DNA from: Cystobasidiopsis lactophilus
Taxonomy: Eukaryota; Basidiomycota; Agaricostilbomycetes; Agaricostilbales; Chionosphaeraceae
DNA length: 64,000 nucleotides
Direction of reading: 5' to 3'
NCBI GenBank assembly: GCA_001599975.1
Contig: BCIO01000006.1
Coordinates: forward strand, 1,607,587 to 1,671,586
Each line of letters begins with the position of its first letter. Position 1 is the first letter of the stretch. Shown in pieces: positions 1 through 11,980 of this stretch. The notes under the pieces were generated by a model. It saw only the letters and a list, made by a program, of their open reading frames with translations. It was not told the DNA's origin and did not search any database. Position numbers and translations under genes: made by a program.

Positions 1-638
1 CCTCGTCGTCCCTTAATCCAAAACTCACCAGGATATTGACGGTTGTGCCGCACAGGACTTTGGCATCCGAGCAACCGTTCATCAAGAACCGCCAGATCAG
101 CTTCACCTTCCAGCTGCCCTCCAGCACCTCCCAATACTCGGCCCTGTCGCCCGCTTTGGTCCTGGCCATCAACCTCGTCGACTCGTTCACCCAGGCCAAG
201 TCCTCCGCTCTCACCCAGGCCGACGCCACCCGCATCGTTCGTGTCTCTCCTACATCCAGAAACTAGCCCTTTTCTAAGATATTTGCGATGAACACGAACA
301 GAAGAAGAGGCGGTTGGAAATCAAAGGCGACCTGACCAAGGACTACCTCAAGGAGCTCGCCGAGACCAACGCTGAAAAAGCGAGGGAGAACCGCAAGAAG
401 GAGCAGGAGGCCAAATGTGCGTGCTTAAGCCTTGCTTTATCAATGCCTGGACTGTCATTGATTGGTGGGGTGGAACGCACAGACAAGTGAGTTTCGACCG
501 GGGGATCTGGTGAAGTGACGCAAGGCTAACGATGGGTGCAGCGCCATGTCCAAGGACCAGCAGAAGAAGTTCGACGAGCAGGAGCGTAAGCGGAGCATGC
601 GCAAGTCGAACGGCAAGCAGTCCGTCCAGCGAAAGTGA
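1..638 (+). CDS. CCDC47/DUF1682-family ER membrane protein, C-terminal part (5' end outside window)
   Basis: Only the 3' end is present. Exons read through the segments SEQPFIKNRQISFTFQLP, then KKRRLEIKGDLTKDYLKELA, then MSKDQQKKFDEQERKRS and stop at 636-638. The lysine/glutamate-rich helical tail with a KMS(P/K)xxQxKxxExExKR-like block is typical of CCDC47, the ER protein that in animals forms the PAT chaperone complex for multipass membrane proteins. Probable introns lie near 1-54, 241-290 and 418-540; the last junction is ambiguous (two possible GT donors at 418 and 422). A strong match to the family tail, but the N-terminal transmembrane and luminal parts cannot be seen. Confidence 0.72.
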
Positions 639-1497
639 ACGAATCGTGCGTTCGGGGGCTTTACCTTTTATCATCGACTTCATGTTGCTGATGTTCGGGC
701 TGCTTTGCTGCACAGACACACCAATTCTTCAAAATGGAGAGGAACTTGGGAGAGGGTGCGTTTGGAAGCCTGACATTAATTATCAGTTTTGGTTGCTGAT
801 GAGGCTGCCTTCGTCGCACAGCCAACCCAGATCCAAGAAAATGAACAGGCAATTGGGAAGCACTACCAAAATGGCGCTGCTCACCAACACTGGCGAGATC
901 CGGTTTCTTGTTTCCCCCTCAAAAGCGCTTGCCCTCTCTCCCTCCCCCAAACCCAAAAGTGCATGTTAATCCTGCTTCCCCCCTTTGCATTATTCATGAG
1001 ATCCTAGCACTGCCCTATTGTGAGTCTCGTTCGCCACCCAAGACTTCCTAGCGGGCCGCGAGCTAAATTTGGTGCCCCTCCTCCGAAAGTGATAAAGGCC
1101 CCCCGCCGATCTTTTGGCCACGCGCTGCCGTCGTCAGCGCAACAAGTCAACTCGGCACTGGACTGATACGCGCTACGTAAAACGAACTTGTCCTCCATCG
1201 GACTTTGTCTGTGCGCTGCGTGCTGACAACGGACCCCGGACTGCCTCGGTCTTTGTTTGCTGTCCACCACCTACCCTGACTCAGCGCTTTCTGACCCTTC
1301 CTGCTGTCCGGATTTCTGCCTCTCGGTGGTTTCCAGGCCTCTGGTCTCGGACTGGGGTCTGCGCAGAACAGAGAATTCCCTTTGTCGTTGAAGACGTTTC
1401 GAGGGAGCCACCTCCTTCTCCCGCTTCCACCACAGGCCTTCCTCCCCTTCCCTTCGCTTCTAATCCGTGCAGTCCTCTCTAGACCGAGCCAGCGACC
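639..1497. other. Intergenic: 3' flank and pyrimidine-rich promoter
   Basis: No supported gene. It holds the 3' flank of the CCDC47-like gene and the upstream region of the first PAP2_3 gene. C/T-rich tracts (about 900-1000 and 1380-1480) resemble the pyrimidine-rich promoters common in fungi. Open frames here are short and show no family features. Confidence 0.5.
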
Positions 1498-3054
1498 ATG
1501 TCCAAGGAAGTCCTAGAGCCTCTCGTACGTCCCTGCTCGGCGTCACACGACACCGCTAGCCCTGCTTGCTTACTGAGCTTCCCTTGCAGGCGGTCGTCGC
1601 CCTCTTGGCAGCAGGCGTCTGGTTCAACCGGCGGCCCGATTTCGGCGAGGAGCCCAGCTCGCCGGGGGTGAGCGAGCACTGGGAGCGAGAACGAGGCGTT
1701 CGACGGAGGCCGTTCTTCGGCCGGACCATCACCACTCGCAATACGCTGCGCTTTCGACATAACCTAGCGAGCCGGGTGCTCTACAAGTTTCCTTTCATCG
1801 CTGAAGTGGCGTACTTTCTCGAGATTTACTTGACGTGGGTTCGCCTTCCCGCGGGCTGCTTCGGCAAGTGACTGAACGACTGCCCCGGCTACCCGACAGG
1901 TATCAATTCGGCCGCGCGTTGGTTGCCGTCTGGCTCAACTCGACAGACAAGGTCGTCGAGCTAGCCGAGCGCCACGGCGTGCAAGTGCTGAAGTTTGAAC
2001 GCCTTCTGCACTTTCAATGGGAGAACGAGATCCAGCAGTGGTTCATCCACTCTGCGCCTGGCCTCCTCGAGATGCTCAACCGCGTCTACTCTTGGGTCCA
2101 CATGTGAGCGGCGCCGAGTAGACCTTCTCGTCCTCCATCAATCGTCGAGTTGACAGAGTGCGTAGCACCGCCACCATTGCGTTTCTGGGCTGGCTGTTCT
2201 ACACCGAGTCCCCTGCCACTTTCACCACCATCCGGCGCACGCTGGCCATGGCCAACCTGCTCGCCTTCGTCATCTTCACCAGCTACCCGTGCATGCCGCC
2301 GCGCCTGCTTCCAGAATCGTATGGCTTTGTAGACACTGTGCACTCTTCAAGCGTGAGGAGTGTGTGGAACGACAATAAATTCCAGAATCAGTTGAGTGTT
2401 CGCCTCTTCTTTCGTTGAGCACTTTCGAGTTGACACTAAGGATTCAGATACGCGGCTATGCCGTCCTTGCATTTTGGCTACTCTTTCATTGTTGGATACT
2501 CGATGTGGGCCTCTTGCACTGTCTTAGGGGGTTCCAGCTGATTGAGAGAGACAGCTTCCAATATGGAAAGGCTTTCCGAGGTCGCCTTAATTTCCTTGGC
2601 CTTCTGTACCCGCTGCTCATCTTGTAAGTGGTTTCGCTCGTTGTCTACAGATCCAAGTGATCTGACCATTGTGGGAACGGGCTGCAGAACTGCGATGTAA
2701 GTTCGACTTCGGGCTGTTCCGGATCAAGCCGCTCAGAGGCGTTTTCCCCAGTGTCGCCACTGCCAATCATTACATTGCGGAGTGGGTGATAGACTGACAC
2801 AGCAGATGCGTGCGCTAAATCGGCTTCTCAGTGCAATCGCTGGCTTCGGCATCGCGGTGGCGGCGTATGCTGCCAACGACATGATTTTGAACCTGGTACC
2901 GCTAGAGGACTTCATCCTCTATGCGTTGCATGTCCACAAGGTATGCTTCCCCTCCAGTTCTTTTTGAGGACTGAACCGGAACTCGAATCAGGTCGATGGC
3001 GATGAGGCTGAGTTTGAATTGCTGCCTGACAAGGAACCAGGAGAGAAAGCGTAG
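1498..3054 (+). CDS. PAP2_3-family integral membrane phosphatase/transferase-like protein, copy 1
   Basis: Ten exons: 1498-1524, 1590-1834, 1900-2103, 2157-2390, 2448-2504, 2555-2623, 2688-2696, 2752-2781, 2832-2940 and 2992-3054. They join in frame to 348 aa. The PAP2 catalytic signature is visible as AAMPSLHFGYS (phosphatase motif 2) and ANHYIADAIAGFG (motif 3 with the catalytic His). Several hydrophobic segments (around FLGWLFYT, LLAFVIFTSYP, FLGLLYPLLIL and FGIAVAAYAAN) mark it as polytopic. PAP2_3 includes inositolphosphorylceramide synthase Aur1 and related enzymes; the substrate here is unknown. Exon 7 is only 9 nt and sits just before motif 3. The gene is followed 0.5 kb downstream by a paralog with the same exon layout. 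Start chosen at the ATG giving MSKEVLEPL, matched by MAKDVLEPL in the paralog. Confidence 0.85.
2688..2696 (+). other. 9-nt microexon in PAP2_3 copy 1
   Basis: The 9-nt exon AACTGCGAT lies between a GCAG acceptor and a GTAAGT donor. It supplies the residues joining the loop after LLYPLLIL to VATANHY. Skipping it would remove three residues without changing frame. The paralog has a microexon of identical length at the same place (4735-4743). Confidence 0.75.
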
Positions 3055-3576
3055 CTTGATAGATAGAGTGATGACTTGTTCGTGGTGCCATGCTTAATAT
3101 CGATGCGCCGCAAGGCCGACGAAACTCCGTTTCAAGTTCTTCGCCACCGGCGGCCAAGATTCAGTCCGGGCCACAGCGGCCCAAGACGCCTTCAATGCTA
3201 GACCTGCTGTGATCCGCTCTTCGTTCACTCTTGCGCACGCACTTCAAGAAGGAGTCCTCGGCCTGAGGCTCGTCTCGGCTGCGCATGCACGCAGCGTCGC
3301 CGAAGCAGCAGACGTGCCCTTGCAGTTTTTGACCTCACCACTGCGGTTTCCTTTCAAGCAATGAGCGCACGAGCCATGAGTATGGCCAGTGCCAGTGCCT
3401 GGCCCTAAAGTCTGTCTAAGCTTGGTTTCAACCTGGGCTCCGGAGGCGTCTTCGAGTCGACTTTCTTCTGTTCCGACGGCGAGGACTGCGGTCGGACGTC
3501 TCTTCTGGCGTCCAACACTCTCTTCCCCTCCCTCCTTCTCTAGAAGTGCTTAAATCTCCTATAACTGGCTGGCGTC
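3055..3576. other. Intergenic spacer between tandem PAP2_3 genes
   Basis: No gene is supported. It contains the 3' flank of copy 1 and the promoter of copy 2, with CT-rich sequence near 3520-3560 just upstream of the copy 2 start. Confidence 0.5.
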
Positions 3577-5117
3577 ATGGCTAAAGACGTTCTTGAGCCC
3601 CTGGTGCGCTCGACCCGACCTCAAAGACAGATCCTACTGAAGCCCGGTGGCGACAGATCGTAATATTACTCCTGTTGGCTAGTATCTACATTAATCGCAG
3701 ACGTGGTGACCATCCCAGTGAATCTCCGGCGGATCACTGGGAGCGAGAATGGCTGCCCCGGCGAAGAAGTTTCTGCGGTCGGCCCTTTGCAACTCCGAAC
3801 ACGCTCCGCTTTCGCCATACTCTACCCAGTCGAGCACTCTTCAAATTTCCCTTCATTGCCGAGGTTGTCTACGTCGTGCTCATCTTCTTCATGTCGGTCA
3901 AGCTAGTCCTATCGATCTCGAGCACGACTGACTTAGCCTGCCGAATATGCAGATATCAATTTGGGCGCGCCGTCATTGCCGTGTGGTCAAACTCGACAGG
4001 GACAGTCGCTGAGCTAGCTCGACGCCATGCCTTACAGGTGTTGGAGCTAGAACGCGTTCTCGGCTTTCAACGTGAGCAGGAAATCCAGCAATGGTTCATT
4101 CATTCCGCCCCCGGTTTCTTGGAGATTTTGATCAAGGGCTACTGCTGGCTTCATATGTGCGTTCCTTGGAGCTGCTCGTCTCCTCCCGCCGAGATCAGCG
4201 ACTAGAGCCATTGCACAGCCCAGTCGCTGTCGTCTTCTTGAGCTGGCTCTTCTACACCGAAACCCAGGCCACCTATAAGATGATACGACGAACATTTGCT
4301 ATGGCCAATCTGTTGTCCTTCGTCACCTTTTCAGCTTATCCTTGCATGCCGCCGCGCTTGCTCCCGGCGGAGTATGGTTTTGTAGACTCTGTGCACTCAT
4401 CTGACATTCGAAGCGCCTGGATCAATGGCAGCTTGCAGAACCAGTTCGCTTCCGATTGCTTGCCAAGTCGTAGAATGTTCTGATACGGAGGCAGATTCGC
4501 TGCCATACCTTCCTTGCACTTCGGCTACTCGTTTATTGTGGGCTACTCAATGTATGACGAGTCATCTGTTGTGCTTTCGGGCTGTCTGATCCTGATGACA
4601 GATTTCACTACTGCAAGCTCTTTCAAGGCCGTTTAAATTTTCTCGGCCTCCTGTATCCGTTGTTCACCCTGTCAGTTATCGAACGCACTTTTGTATAGGA
4701 TACCTTGACTGACAAACTCTCTGATGCGCAACAGGATAGCAATGTGAGTTCGCCACTGTCTGCCTCGGCGGGATGCCGGTGACGGACTCCCTCTCCAGTG
4801 TGGCCACAGCAAATCATTTTATCTTAGAGTAAGGCGATTCGTTTGCCGATGGAAGCTACCGAGTTGAACTGCGGCCGTCTCAGTGCCGTTGCGGGCTTTG
4901 GGGTCGTTTTGGTGTCGTTTGCCTCGAATGAAGTGGTTCTTAACTTGCTTCCTCTTGAAGATTATACGCTCGCCGCCTTGCGTATACATAAGGTATGGCC
5001 TGATAGCCTTCATAGGTTGGTTTCAGGTTAATTTTGGCTGTTGTTCAGGCGGACGAAGACGACGAGAGCCGCTTTGAACTCTTGCCGGGACAACTTGATC
5101 CTGGCGAGAAAGCTTAA
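3577..5117 (+). CDS. PAP2_3-family integral membrane phosphatase/transferase-like protein, copy 2
   Basis: Ten exons: 3577-3603, 3657-3892, 3953-4156, 4219-4443, 4495-4551, 4602-4670, 4735-4743, 4799-4828, 4884-4992 and 5049-5117. They join to 344 aa. Motifs FAAIPSLHFGYSF and ANHFILDAVAGFG give the PAP2 active-site Ser-His and His. Six exons (27, 204, 57, 69, 9 and 30 nt) plus the 109-nt exon match copy 1 in length exactly, so the two are a clear tandem duplication. Both proteins end in an acidic tail with FELLP and PGEKA. The first hydrophobic stretch (IVILLLLASIYI) differs from copy 1, suggesting divergence in the N-terminal membrane anchor. Expected location is an endomembrane; the lipid substrate is not predictable from sequence. 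Confidence 0.85.
4735..4743 (+). other. 9-nt microexon in PAP2_3 copy 2
   Basis: The 9-nt exon GATAGCAAT lies between an ACAG acceptor and a GTGAGT donor, at the same codon phase and position as the microexon of copy 1. Confidence 0.75.
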
Positions 5118-5421
5118 CCATCCTGGCATTCTCGTCTGCCTCAGTTGTGATTGTTGTTGTACATAATGCCACGCTTCGCTGCAAATCGCCATTCTGCCAT
5201 GCGAAAAAATGGGTCAACCCTCGCCGTCACCGGCGACTCGGGCCACGCGGGTCAGCGACATTTTGTTGCCCTTTTTTGCTCCGCGCAACGATCACTGGCG
5301 ACGTCGCCTTCCTAGGCGCATGCAGAAGAGCTCAAGAGCAAGCAGGGGCGGAAGGCAGCTCTAAGAGCAGGACGCAAAAGCCGACGTCATCGACAAAGGT
5401 TCAAGAAGGTCGAGAGGTGCA
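5118..5421. other. Intergenic, upstream of the histidine kinase
   Basis: About 300 bp with no supported gene. It holds the 3' flank of PAP2_3 copy 2 and the likely promoter and leader of the histidine kinase. Confidence 0.45.
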
Positions 5422-8400
5422 ATGGGGCCGACGCCGCCAGCGACATCTGCCGTGCTCTCCCTCAATGGCTCGCCCATCCCTCGATTGGTCCTGGAAAGCC
5501 TGCCCCTGCCTTGTCTCGTCTTCGAACCAAGGTGAGGGCGCTGCCTTCGCCCGGTTTCCTGCCTCGCTGACTAGATCGTTCACCCCACCAGCAACCGATG
5601 CCATTTCGTCAACGCATTGGCTCGAAAGTTCTTTGGCCTTGAGGCTTTCACTCAGCCGGAGGCGACTTTCGTCGGCCTGGAAGACTTTTTTGGCCCCAAT
5701 GTCAGCCTCAAGCCATCGCCCGAAGAAGTCGAGGCGGCCGCCCTCGAGGGTCGTTTTACTCAAGCTACCGAGTTTGGGAGCGAGGTCCGGACCTTGACCT
5801 GTCGCCGGCGCATCTTGCCGTCGACTCCCGCCTCCACGGAGCCCCCAGCGATTGGCACGTCGACCCTAAAGTGCTCGATATCGGCCTTTGTCCCGTCAGA
5901 CGACTACTTTTCGTCCCTCCAGCTCAACAGGACATCAGGCACAGACATGGGCACGGCAATAGCTGTGGATTCTTGGTACTGCGTGTTAATCATGAGCAGC
6001 AGTCAAGAGGGGAACGAACTCGAGAACCGCATGCAGGCCATGTCGCCCTTCGCCATGTTCGCCCAATCAGCAGAAACCCGATTGCAACCAGCGTTGATCC
6101 CGCCTGTCCCCCTCAGCTCGGCAGGCTCCAGTCGAGGGGTCGTGTCGCCTCAGTCAGTCGCTAGGTCTGCTAAGCCAGAAGATTCGCCGCAGCGAGACTC
6201 CTTCTTTCCGCCCGCGCATTTGATCAATGAAGGCGCAAAAGCACGCCCCGTTGCTCGTTCTCGGCCACCAAAATCGGCAGCCGACGTGGCTTCGCCTAGC
6301 CCAGCTGCTGCCAGCACTCAGACCCCTTCGTCCATCTTTTCCGTCGAAACTTCGACTTCATCGGCGTCAATGGCCACTTCTCAAACTCCATCCTCCTTGT
6401 TCTCGTACATGGGTGGCGCCCACTCGCCCGCCTCGTCTTTTGCGCCTTCGTTCGATGGCAGCAAATCGCCTGGCCAACTCGGAGCCTCCCCAGCCTTACC
6501 TGAACCACGATCGCCGTCATCCACCGGAGAAGGTTCTTCCTCAGGTCCAGCACTGTCGCCTCGCCTCCTGAACCGCAGCCCCGTTCGGACTGGCTCCTAT
6601 CCAGCTCGGCCGGCTCTCAGACACGGCGGCTCCAAGCTGAGCTCAGCCACCTCTGCCCTCTCCACCCATTCCCCATTGAGCAGTCCATCCTCTGGTACAG
6701 CCCGGAATCCGCCCTCCGAGTCCGACAGCGATTCACTGGAGTCGGCTTACAACATTTCCAAGATGGCACTAGATACTGTGCCCAAAACTGGCTTTGTCAT
6801 ATTGGACAAGAATCTCGAATGGTGTTACGCCAATGGGGTGGCGCGGAAAGTGCTATTGGGGACGGAAGCTTCCGGCAAAGACGCCGATGCCCTTTTCAGA
6901 CCAATCGACCAAAACTTCAAGACTGAACAGTCCTCGGCCACCCGGTTCAGCTTGCACATGATCTTCCAGTCTACCGGTCTGGTCGAGTCGCAGAGTCCCG
7001 TTCGGTACCGCGTGTTTGACGCCTCCTTCACCGCTCGCATTCTAGACCCGCTGGACAGGCTGCTCGACATGGTCACACGCACAGACCAAACCCCTGATCG
7101 CCTCATGGGAGGCTCCAGGGAGCTGATTGTCGGCATTGAAACCGACAGCGGTCGGCGCATCGTGGAGCTTTCTGCGCAGGCCATCCGCAACAACGAAGGC
7201 AACCACCTGGGCGGCATGCTCATTCTGCGGGACGTCAGTACGGACAGGCGGGCCCTCATGTCTCCCCCGGAGGAAACCCACCCCGTGGATGATATTCGCC
7301 AGTTGGTCGAAAACTTGCCTCAAGTTGTGTTCACCTGCACCCCGTCCGGCAGCTTCAATTTCTTCAACTCGCAATGGTATCGATACTCTGGGCTGTCGCC
7401 TGAGAACAGTCTCGGCCTGGGTTGGTCGTCCAACTGCATCCACCCCGACGACGTGCCCGTGGCGGCCGCCGCATGGCAAAGGTCGCTGGCCACCGGCGAG
7501 TCTTACAGCGTTGTCCACCGCCTCCGACAGCATGATGGTGTCTTTCGCTACCATCTCGCTCGAGCCCGGTGCATTCGGTCCGTCACCAACGAGATCACAG
7601 GTTAGCCTTCGCGTCGGAATGCAGAGCGAACGTGTTTTTCATTTCTTTCCGAAATAGGGTGGTACGGGTCCTTTACAGATATCGAGGATTCTGTGCGGGC
7701 GCAAGAGCAGCTCAAGACTGCGCAAAACGAGATCGAGTCCATTTTGTCGTCGGCGTGAGTCCAGCGGTCGATGCCACCGTATTTTCCCCCTTAAACCAAA
7801 TTGCTTCCAGCGACCTGCTACTGGTCACAATCGATGTGAACAGCTGCATCCGAACTGTGCGGGGCAAAGCGGCAGAGGCAGTGGCAGCGCGCTACACCGA
7901 GCTCCGAGGTGACCCCATTGGGCGTCACTATCGCGAAATTGTCGGCGAAGAGACTTGGGGCACTTATGACCTGGAGAGCAAGTTTGCTGCGATATTGAGC
8001 GGTCAAGAGGTATGCGCCTTTGCTGCGAACCCCACTCCTTGCCACTGACACGGCAGCAGAGCTCGGTCTCTTACGAGCAAGAGTCGCGTTTGTATGATCG
8101 AATGGTCAAGATTAGCCTGACCCCGCTCGTCATCGATGGTCGCATACAAGGCATCACATTGTGAGATCGCTTCCTTTTTGCCCAAGACGTCAGAGCATTA
8201 AATCCTCTCGTAGGATATCCGTCAACATTTCGGGTCTCTACGAGGCGGAGAGGGCGTTGCAAGAGGTCAAAGCCAAGCATGAACAGCTACTCGTCGTAAG
8301 ACTCGTTCTTCCGAGTGCCCACGTTGATCGCTGATTAGGCAAGCAGAGCGAGTCTGCCGCTCTCGAAGCTTCCCGTCTCAAATCGGAATTTGTTTCAAGT

Positions 8401-9775
8401 GGGTCTTCAACAGTCGACAGCGATGCTCGTGTCTGACGTGCAGTCCGGCAGCTTTGAACCATGAGATCCGCACGCCGCTGTCAGCAATCCTGGGCCTGTC
8501 CGAATTGCTCCTGGAAGACAAGTCGCTGACGGGCACGCCTCGGGACTACCTCCAGAAGATCGTCCGATCCAGCGAGACGCTGCTGCACATGATCGGCTCC
8601 ATCTTGGACTTGGCCAAAGTGGAAGCTGGCCGCATGGAGGTCGACATGCAACCCTTCTCACTGCAAGACTTGGCATCGGATGTTCAGCCTTTTGCGGTGG
8701 TCGCTCAGCAAAAAGGCCTGGTTTTCCGCGAGGCCGTCATCAATGAGCCCCGGAACGGCGAAGGGCGCGTGCTCGGCGATGTTGGCCGAGTGCGCCAAAT
8801 CCTGAACAATTTCTTGGGCAACAGCGTCAAGTTCACTACATCGGGGAGCATCACGTTCAACATCGACTATCAAGACCAGGGCGATAAAGTCAATGTCCGT
8901 TACACCATCGAGGACACCGGCCCTGGCATCAAAGAAGAAAACTTGGCCAGCCTTTTCCAGCCATATCAGCAAGTTCCGGGCACCCAGCGCCAGTTTGGGG
9001 GCACTGGCTTGGGGCTGTTCATTTCCAAGACTGTGAGTGCCACATGCCACTTGACTACTGTAAGCATGGCTGACACAGAGTCTAGCTGGCCGAGCTCATG
9101 CACGGCACGGTCACGCTGACTTCGAAGTATGGCAAGGGGACCACTGTGGTCGTCGAGATACCCTTTCAAAAGGCGCCCGCTACCCCTCCAGCTTCAGACT
9201 CCACCGCGCCGCCCTCACCGGACTCCGACAAAGTGTCAGCCATCCTCCCCAACCGGTCCTCCGTTTCCATCCTGCTCGCCGAGGACAACCAGATCAATAA
9301 GGAAGTCGTTGTCAAGTTTGTCGAGAAGATGGGTTTCACCATCACCTCCTGCGAGAATGGCCAAGAAGCGATCGATTTGCTCGAGGCTCGCCACTTTGAC
9401 CTCGTCCTGATGGATGGCGAGATGCCGGTTCTCAACGGCTATGATGCCACCCGCCAAATTCGGCAGCACGCCGAACCTCGCATACGCGACGTCAAAGTCA
9501 TCGCTTTGAGTGAGCATCCTGCTGCCCTTCGGAGATTTGGACATGTTGCTCACTTGTTGTTTGCCCCAGCTGCTTCTGCTATGGCCGAAGACCGACAGCG
9601 TGGTCTTGACGCTGGCGTCAATGCCTACCTCGGCAAGCCCTTCCGCGCCAAGACGCTCGAAGACATCATCGTTTCCATCCTCAATGGCCCAGCTGCCTCC
9701 GCCACCAGCCCGCCCCCAACCGTGGCTGGGGAAACCTCCTTTGTCGCCTCCGAAACTTCGTTTTCCACTCCTTAG
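5422..9775 (+). CDS. Soluble hybrid histidine kinase with PAS domains and receiver
   Basis: Ten exons: 5422-5531, 5592-7600, 7658-7754, 7811-8009, 8060-8160, 8214-8295, 8347-8398, 8452-9032, 9086-9509 and 9570-9775. They sum to 3861 nt and 1286 aa. Order: a short N-terminal domain ending near residue 190; a Ser/Pro-rich linker (about 190-420); PAS-like segments near 426-545, 600-735 (SGSFNFFNSQWYRYSG) and 739-850; HisKA with the phosphoacceptor His in NHEIRTPLSAIL (about residue 886); HATPase_c with N-box ILNNFLGNSVKF, G1 box DTGPGI and G2 box GGTGLGLFISK; and a receiver with LLAEDNQINKEV, phospho-Asp in LMDGEMPVLNGYDA (about 1186), the ALTASAM switch and Lys in YLGKPF. No signal peptide or membrane helix is seen, so it should be a cytosolic sensor feeding a His-phosphotransfer protein. 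A further short exon 5' of 5422 cannot be excluded. Confidence 0.93.
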
Positions 9776-10404
9776 AGACTTTATAGAACGCCTGCCAATC
9801 TCCGCTCCCCACCTCCAGCATTGCCGCCTCCGTGTTTCGTTTGTTGTTCACCTAATCTTGCAGTCTTGTCGTCTTCTTCGCTCGTCCGCGCGTTCTGTGC
9901 ACTAGGTCTCTTTAATGCTCGCATCTTGTCGCATCGTTTGTCCCACTCAGAGCAGAGAGCCTGAACGTAGAAGTGTAAATAGTCCGGCCTTTTTCCACCT
10001 CACCACCTCACAGCCTCCATAGTTTGCTCACCCCATCCGCCTTGTTTATAATTCTTCACACGCTTTGAAACACTTGTCGATGAACAGGAGTTTTCTCAGA
10101 ACTTGATCTCAGAATAGATCCCCTGAAAAGCCAGCGCAGAGTCTTTCGAAAACCTGTCTCTTTGAATTCCAATACGTGGCAAAGGCGTCCAAGAGACTTC
10201 ACACAAGAAGCCGAAACCCGGCTGTTTTTCTTTTCTAGAGCAAAGACGGTGTGGACAAGTGGGTTGGTGTAAATTAAATCTGTGGGTGGCAAACGCGCAA
10301 AGTCAGAATCTGGCGCAGTCCTTTTCGAGATGAACACAAAACAAACCCTGAGCGAGGCCATTTCGGACCTGAGCCTACGAGAGAAGTAAATTGAGCAATT
10401 ATCA
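9776..10404. other. Convergent intergenic region
   Basis: This contains the 3' flanks of the histidine kinase (+) and the processing peptidase gene (-), which converge here. No open frame in it resembles a protein. Confidence 0.5.
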
Positions 10405-11980
10405 TCAAGATAATCGAAAGAAGGAGCCGCACCGAGAGTAGGAGAGCAGACCCTCGATCTGGCCGACGGCGGCGACGGCAATGTCGCGGTCCCATCTGTG
10501 GCATCGATTACGAAGAGATATCAGAGAAGGAAACTGATTGGGCAAGGCTCCGACACGCACAGGTACTTCTTGGCGACGCGGGCGATGTCGAGCTCGGAGA
10601 CGGCGTCAATGGCGGCCTCAATCTCGGCGGGGGACTGCCTCTTGCCGGTGGTGACGAGCTGCCTGCCGATATCCTCGGCGATGGCGGTGGTGCCGTCCAA
10701 GCCCAAGAGCAGGGAGGCCTTGAGCTGGGACTTTGCCCGCTCGGTTTCGGACGAGGTGGGGGCGACGGACATGCGCTGCCACTCCTTCAAGGTGAAGTGG
10801 ACGAGGTCGTCCAGGTTGACGAAGTTTTCGGAGACGAGGTAGATGCCCCAGAGGCCCGTGTCGGAGTACGAGGTGGAGAAGGACATGAACGAGTTGGCGA
10901 GCTGGTTGGAGGAGATGATGTGGGACAGCTTGGAGGAGAGCAAGCTGGACGCGCCCAGCGAGCGGTCCCAGTTGCCAAAGATGGACTGCATGACGAGCAT
11001 GGGGTAGTAGTCGGGCGAGGACCAGGAGCAGCCCTCGACGGCGATGGCGATGTTGGCGGTGTGCATGGTGTCGTCGCGCACGCGCACCTCGGAGCCGATG
11101 AACTGGGTGGGCTGGCCAGAGGTGCGGCCGAGGGAGATGGGGTTGGCGGAGACGGGGAGGGAGCTAAAGTGCTTTTCGGCGAGCTGGACGAGCTCCGGGT
11201 GGGAGACGCCGCCGGCGCCGACGAGGACCATGCGGTCGGCGGTGTAGTTGGTCTTGATGTACGACTCCAAGTCCGACTTGGAGATGGACTTAATGTTTTT
11301 GGCCGGCCCCAAGATGGTGCGGCCCAGCGGTTGCCCTGTGAGCGGGCAGCAAACAAGGGATTTCAGCCTGGGACTGATAGGCTATGGTAGAGCACGCCAC
11401 GCACCCTGGAAAGCGACGGAGTGCAGGTGGTCAAAGACGACCTCCTCGAGCTGCTTGTCGACCTCCTCCTGCTCGCGCAAAATCACGTCCCGCTCCCGCT
11501 CGATCGCATTCGGGTCGAGCTTGGAGTTTTGGAGGATGTCAGAGATGATGTCGACGGCCTTGGGCAGGTCGGACTTGAACGCCTTGGCGTAGTAGACGGT
11601 CTGCTCCCTCGAGGTGTAGGCGTTCAGGTGGGCGCCCAGGTCCTCGACGGAGAGCTCGATGGCCTGCTGGGAGCGGGTCTTGGTGCCCTTAAAAGCCAGG
11701 TGCTCCAAGAAGTGGGCGGTGCCGTTGTTGGCCTCCGTCTCGGCCCTGGAGCCAGCGTCGAGGAAGACGCCGACTGTTGCCGTCGTCGCATTCGGGTTCG
11801 ACTCGGTGGCGACGGTGAGGCCGTTGGAGAGCGTGGACGTCTGGAACGCGGGCGAGGCCACTGTTTGGCGCTGGTGAGCACGCAGGGTGAAGCCGGGCAA
11901 CAAATTTCATGCAGAACAAACCTGTGGCGAGCGAGCGCTGCGCGGGCAGCCGCTGTGGGTTTGAGGCTAGTCAACACCAT
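10405..11980 (-). CDS. Mitochondrial processing peptidase beta subunit (M16 metalloprotease)
   Basis: The exons are roughly 11980-11930, 11880-11405, 11335-10561 and 10495-10405. The protein starts [20 protein letters not shown], an arginine-rich amphipathic presequence. After it comes the M16 core [14 protein letters not shown], the inverted zinc site [11 protein letters not shown] (HxxEH) and the downstream [20 protein letters not shown] helix with the third zinc-ligand Glu region. The C-terminal half carries [20 protein letters not shown] and [17 protein letters not shown], and the end is [16 protein letters not shown]. The intact HxxEH points to the catalytic beta subunit (Mas1/PMPCB type) that removes presequences in the matrix, rather than the alpha subunit or an inactive core protein. 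The first intron acceptor is uncertain, because the canonical sites near 11930 and 11872 do not keep frame simply. Confidence 0.92.

Larger units (their letters stand above)
1498..5117 (+). repeat. Tandem gene duplication (PAP2_3 pair)
   Basis: Two same-strand genes with the same ten-exon structure and recognisable protein similarity throughout, separated by about 520 bp. All nine intron positions and phases appear conserved, while intron sequences have diverged, so the duplication is not very recent. Confidence 0.85.

Noticed and set aside
10797-11390. Long plus-strand frame of 197 codons opposite the MPP beta gene
   Set aside because: It is an antisense shadow of the conserved processing peptidase exon; the Gly/Val/Asp-rich repetition reflects codon bias.
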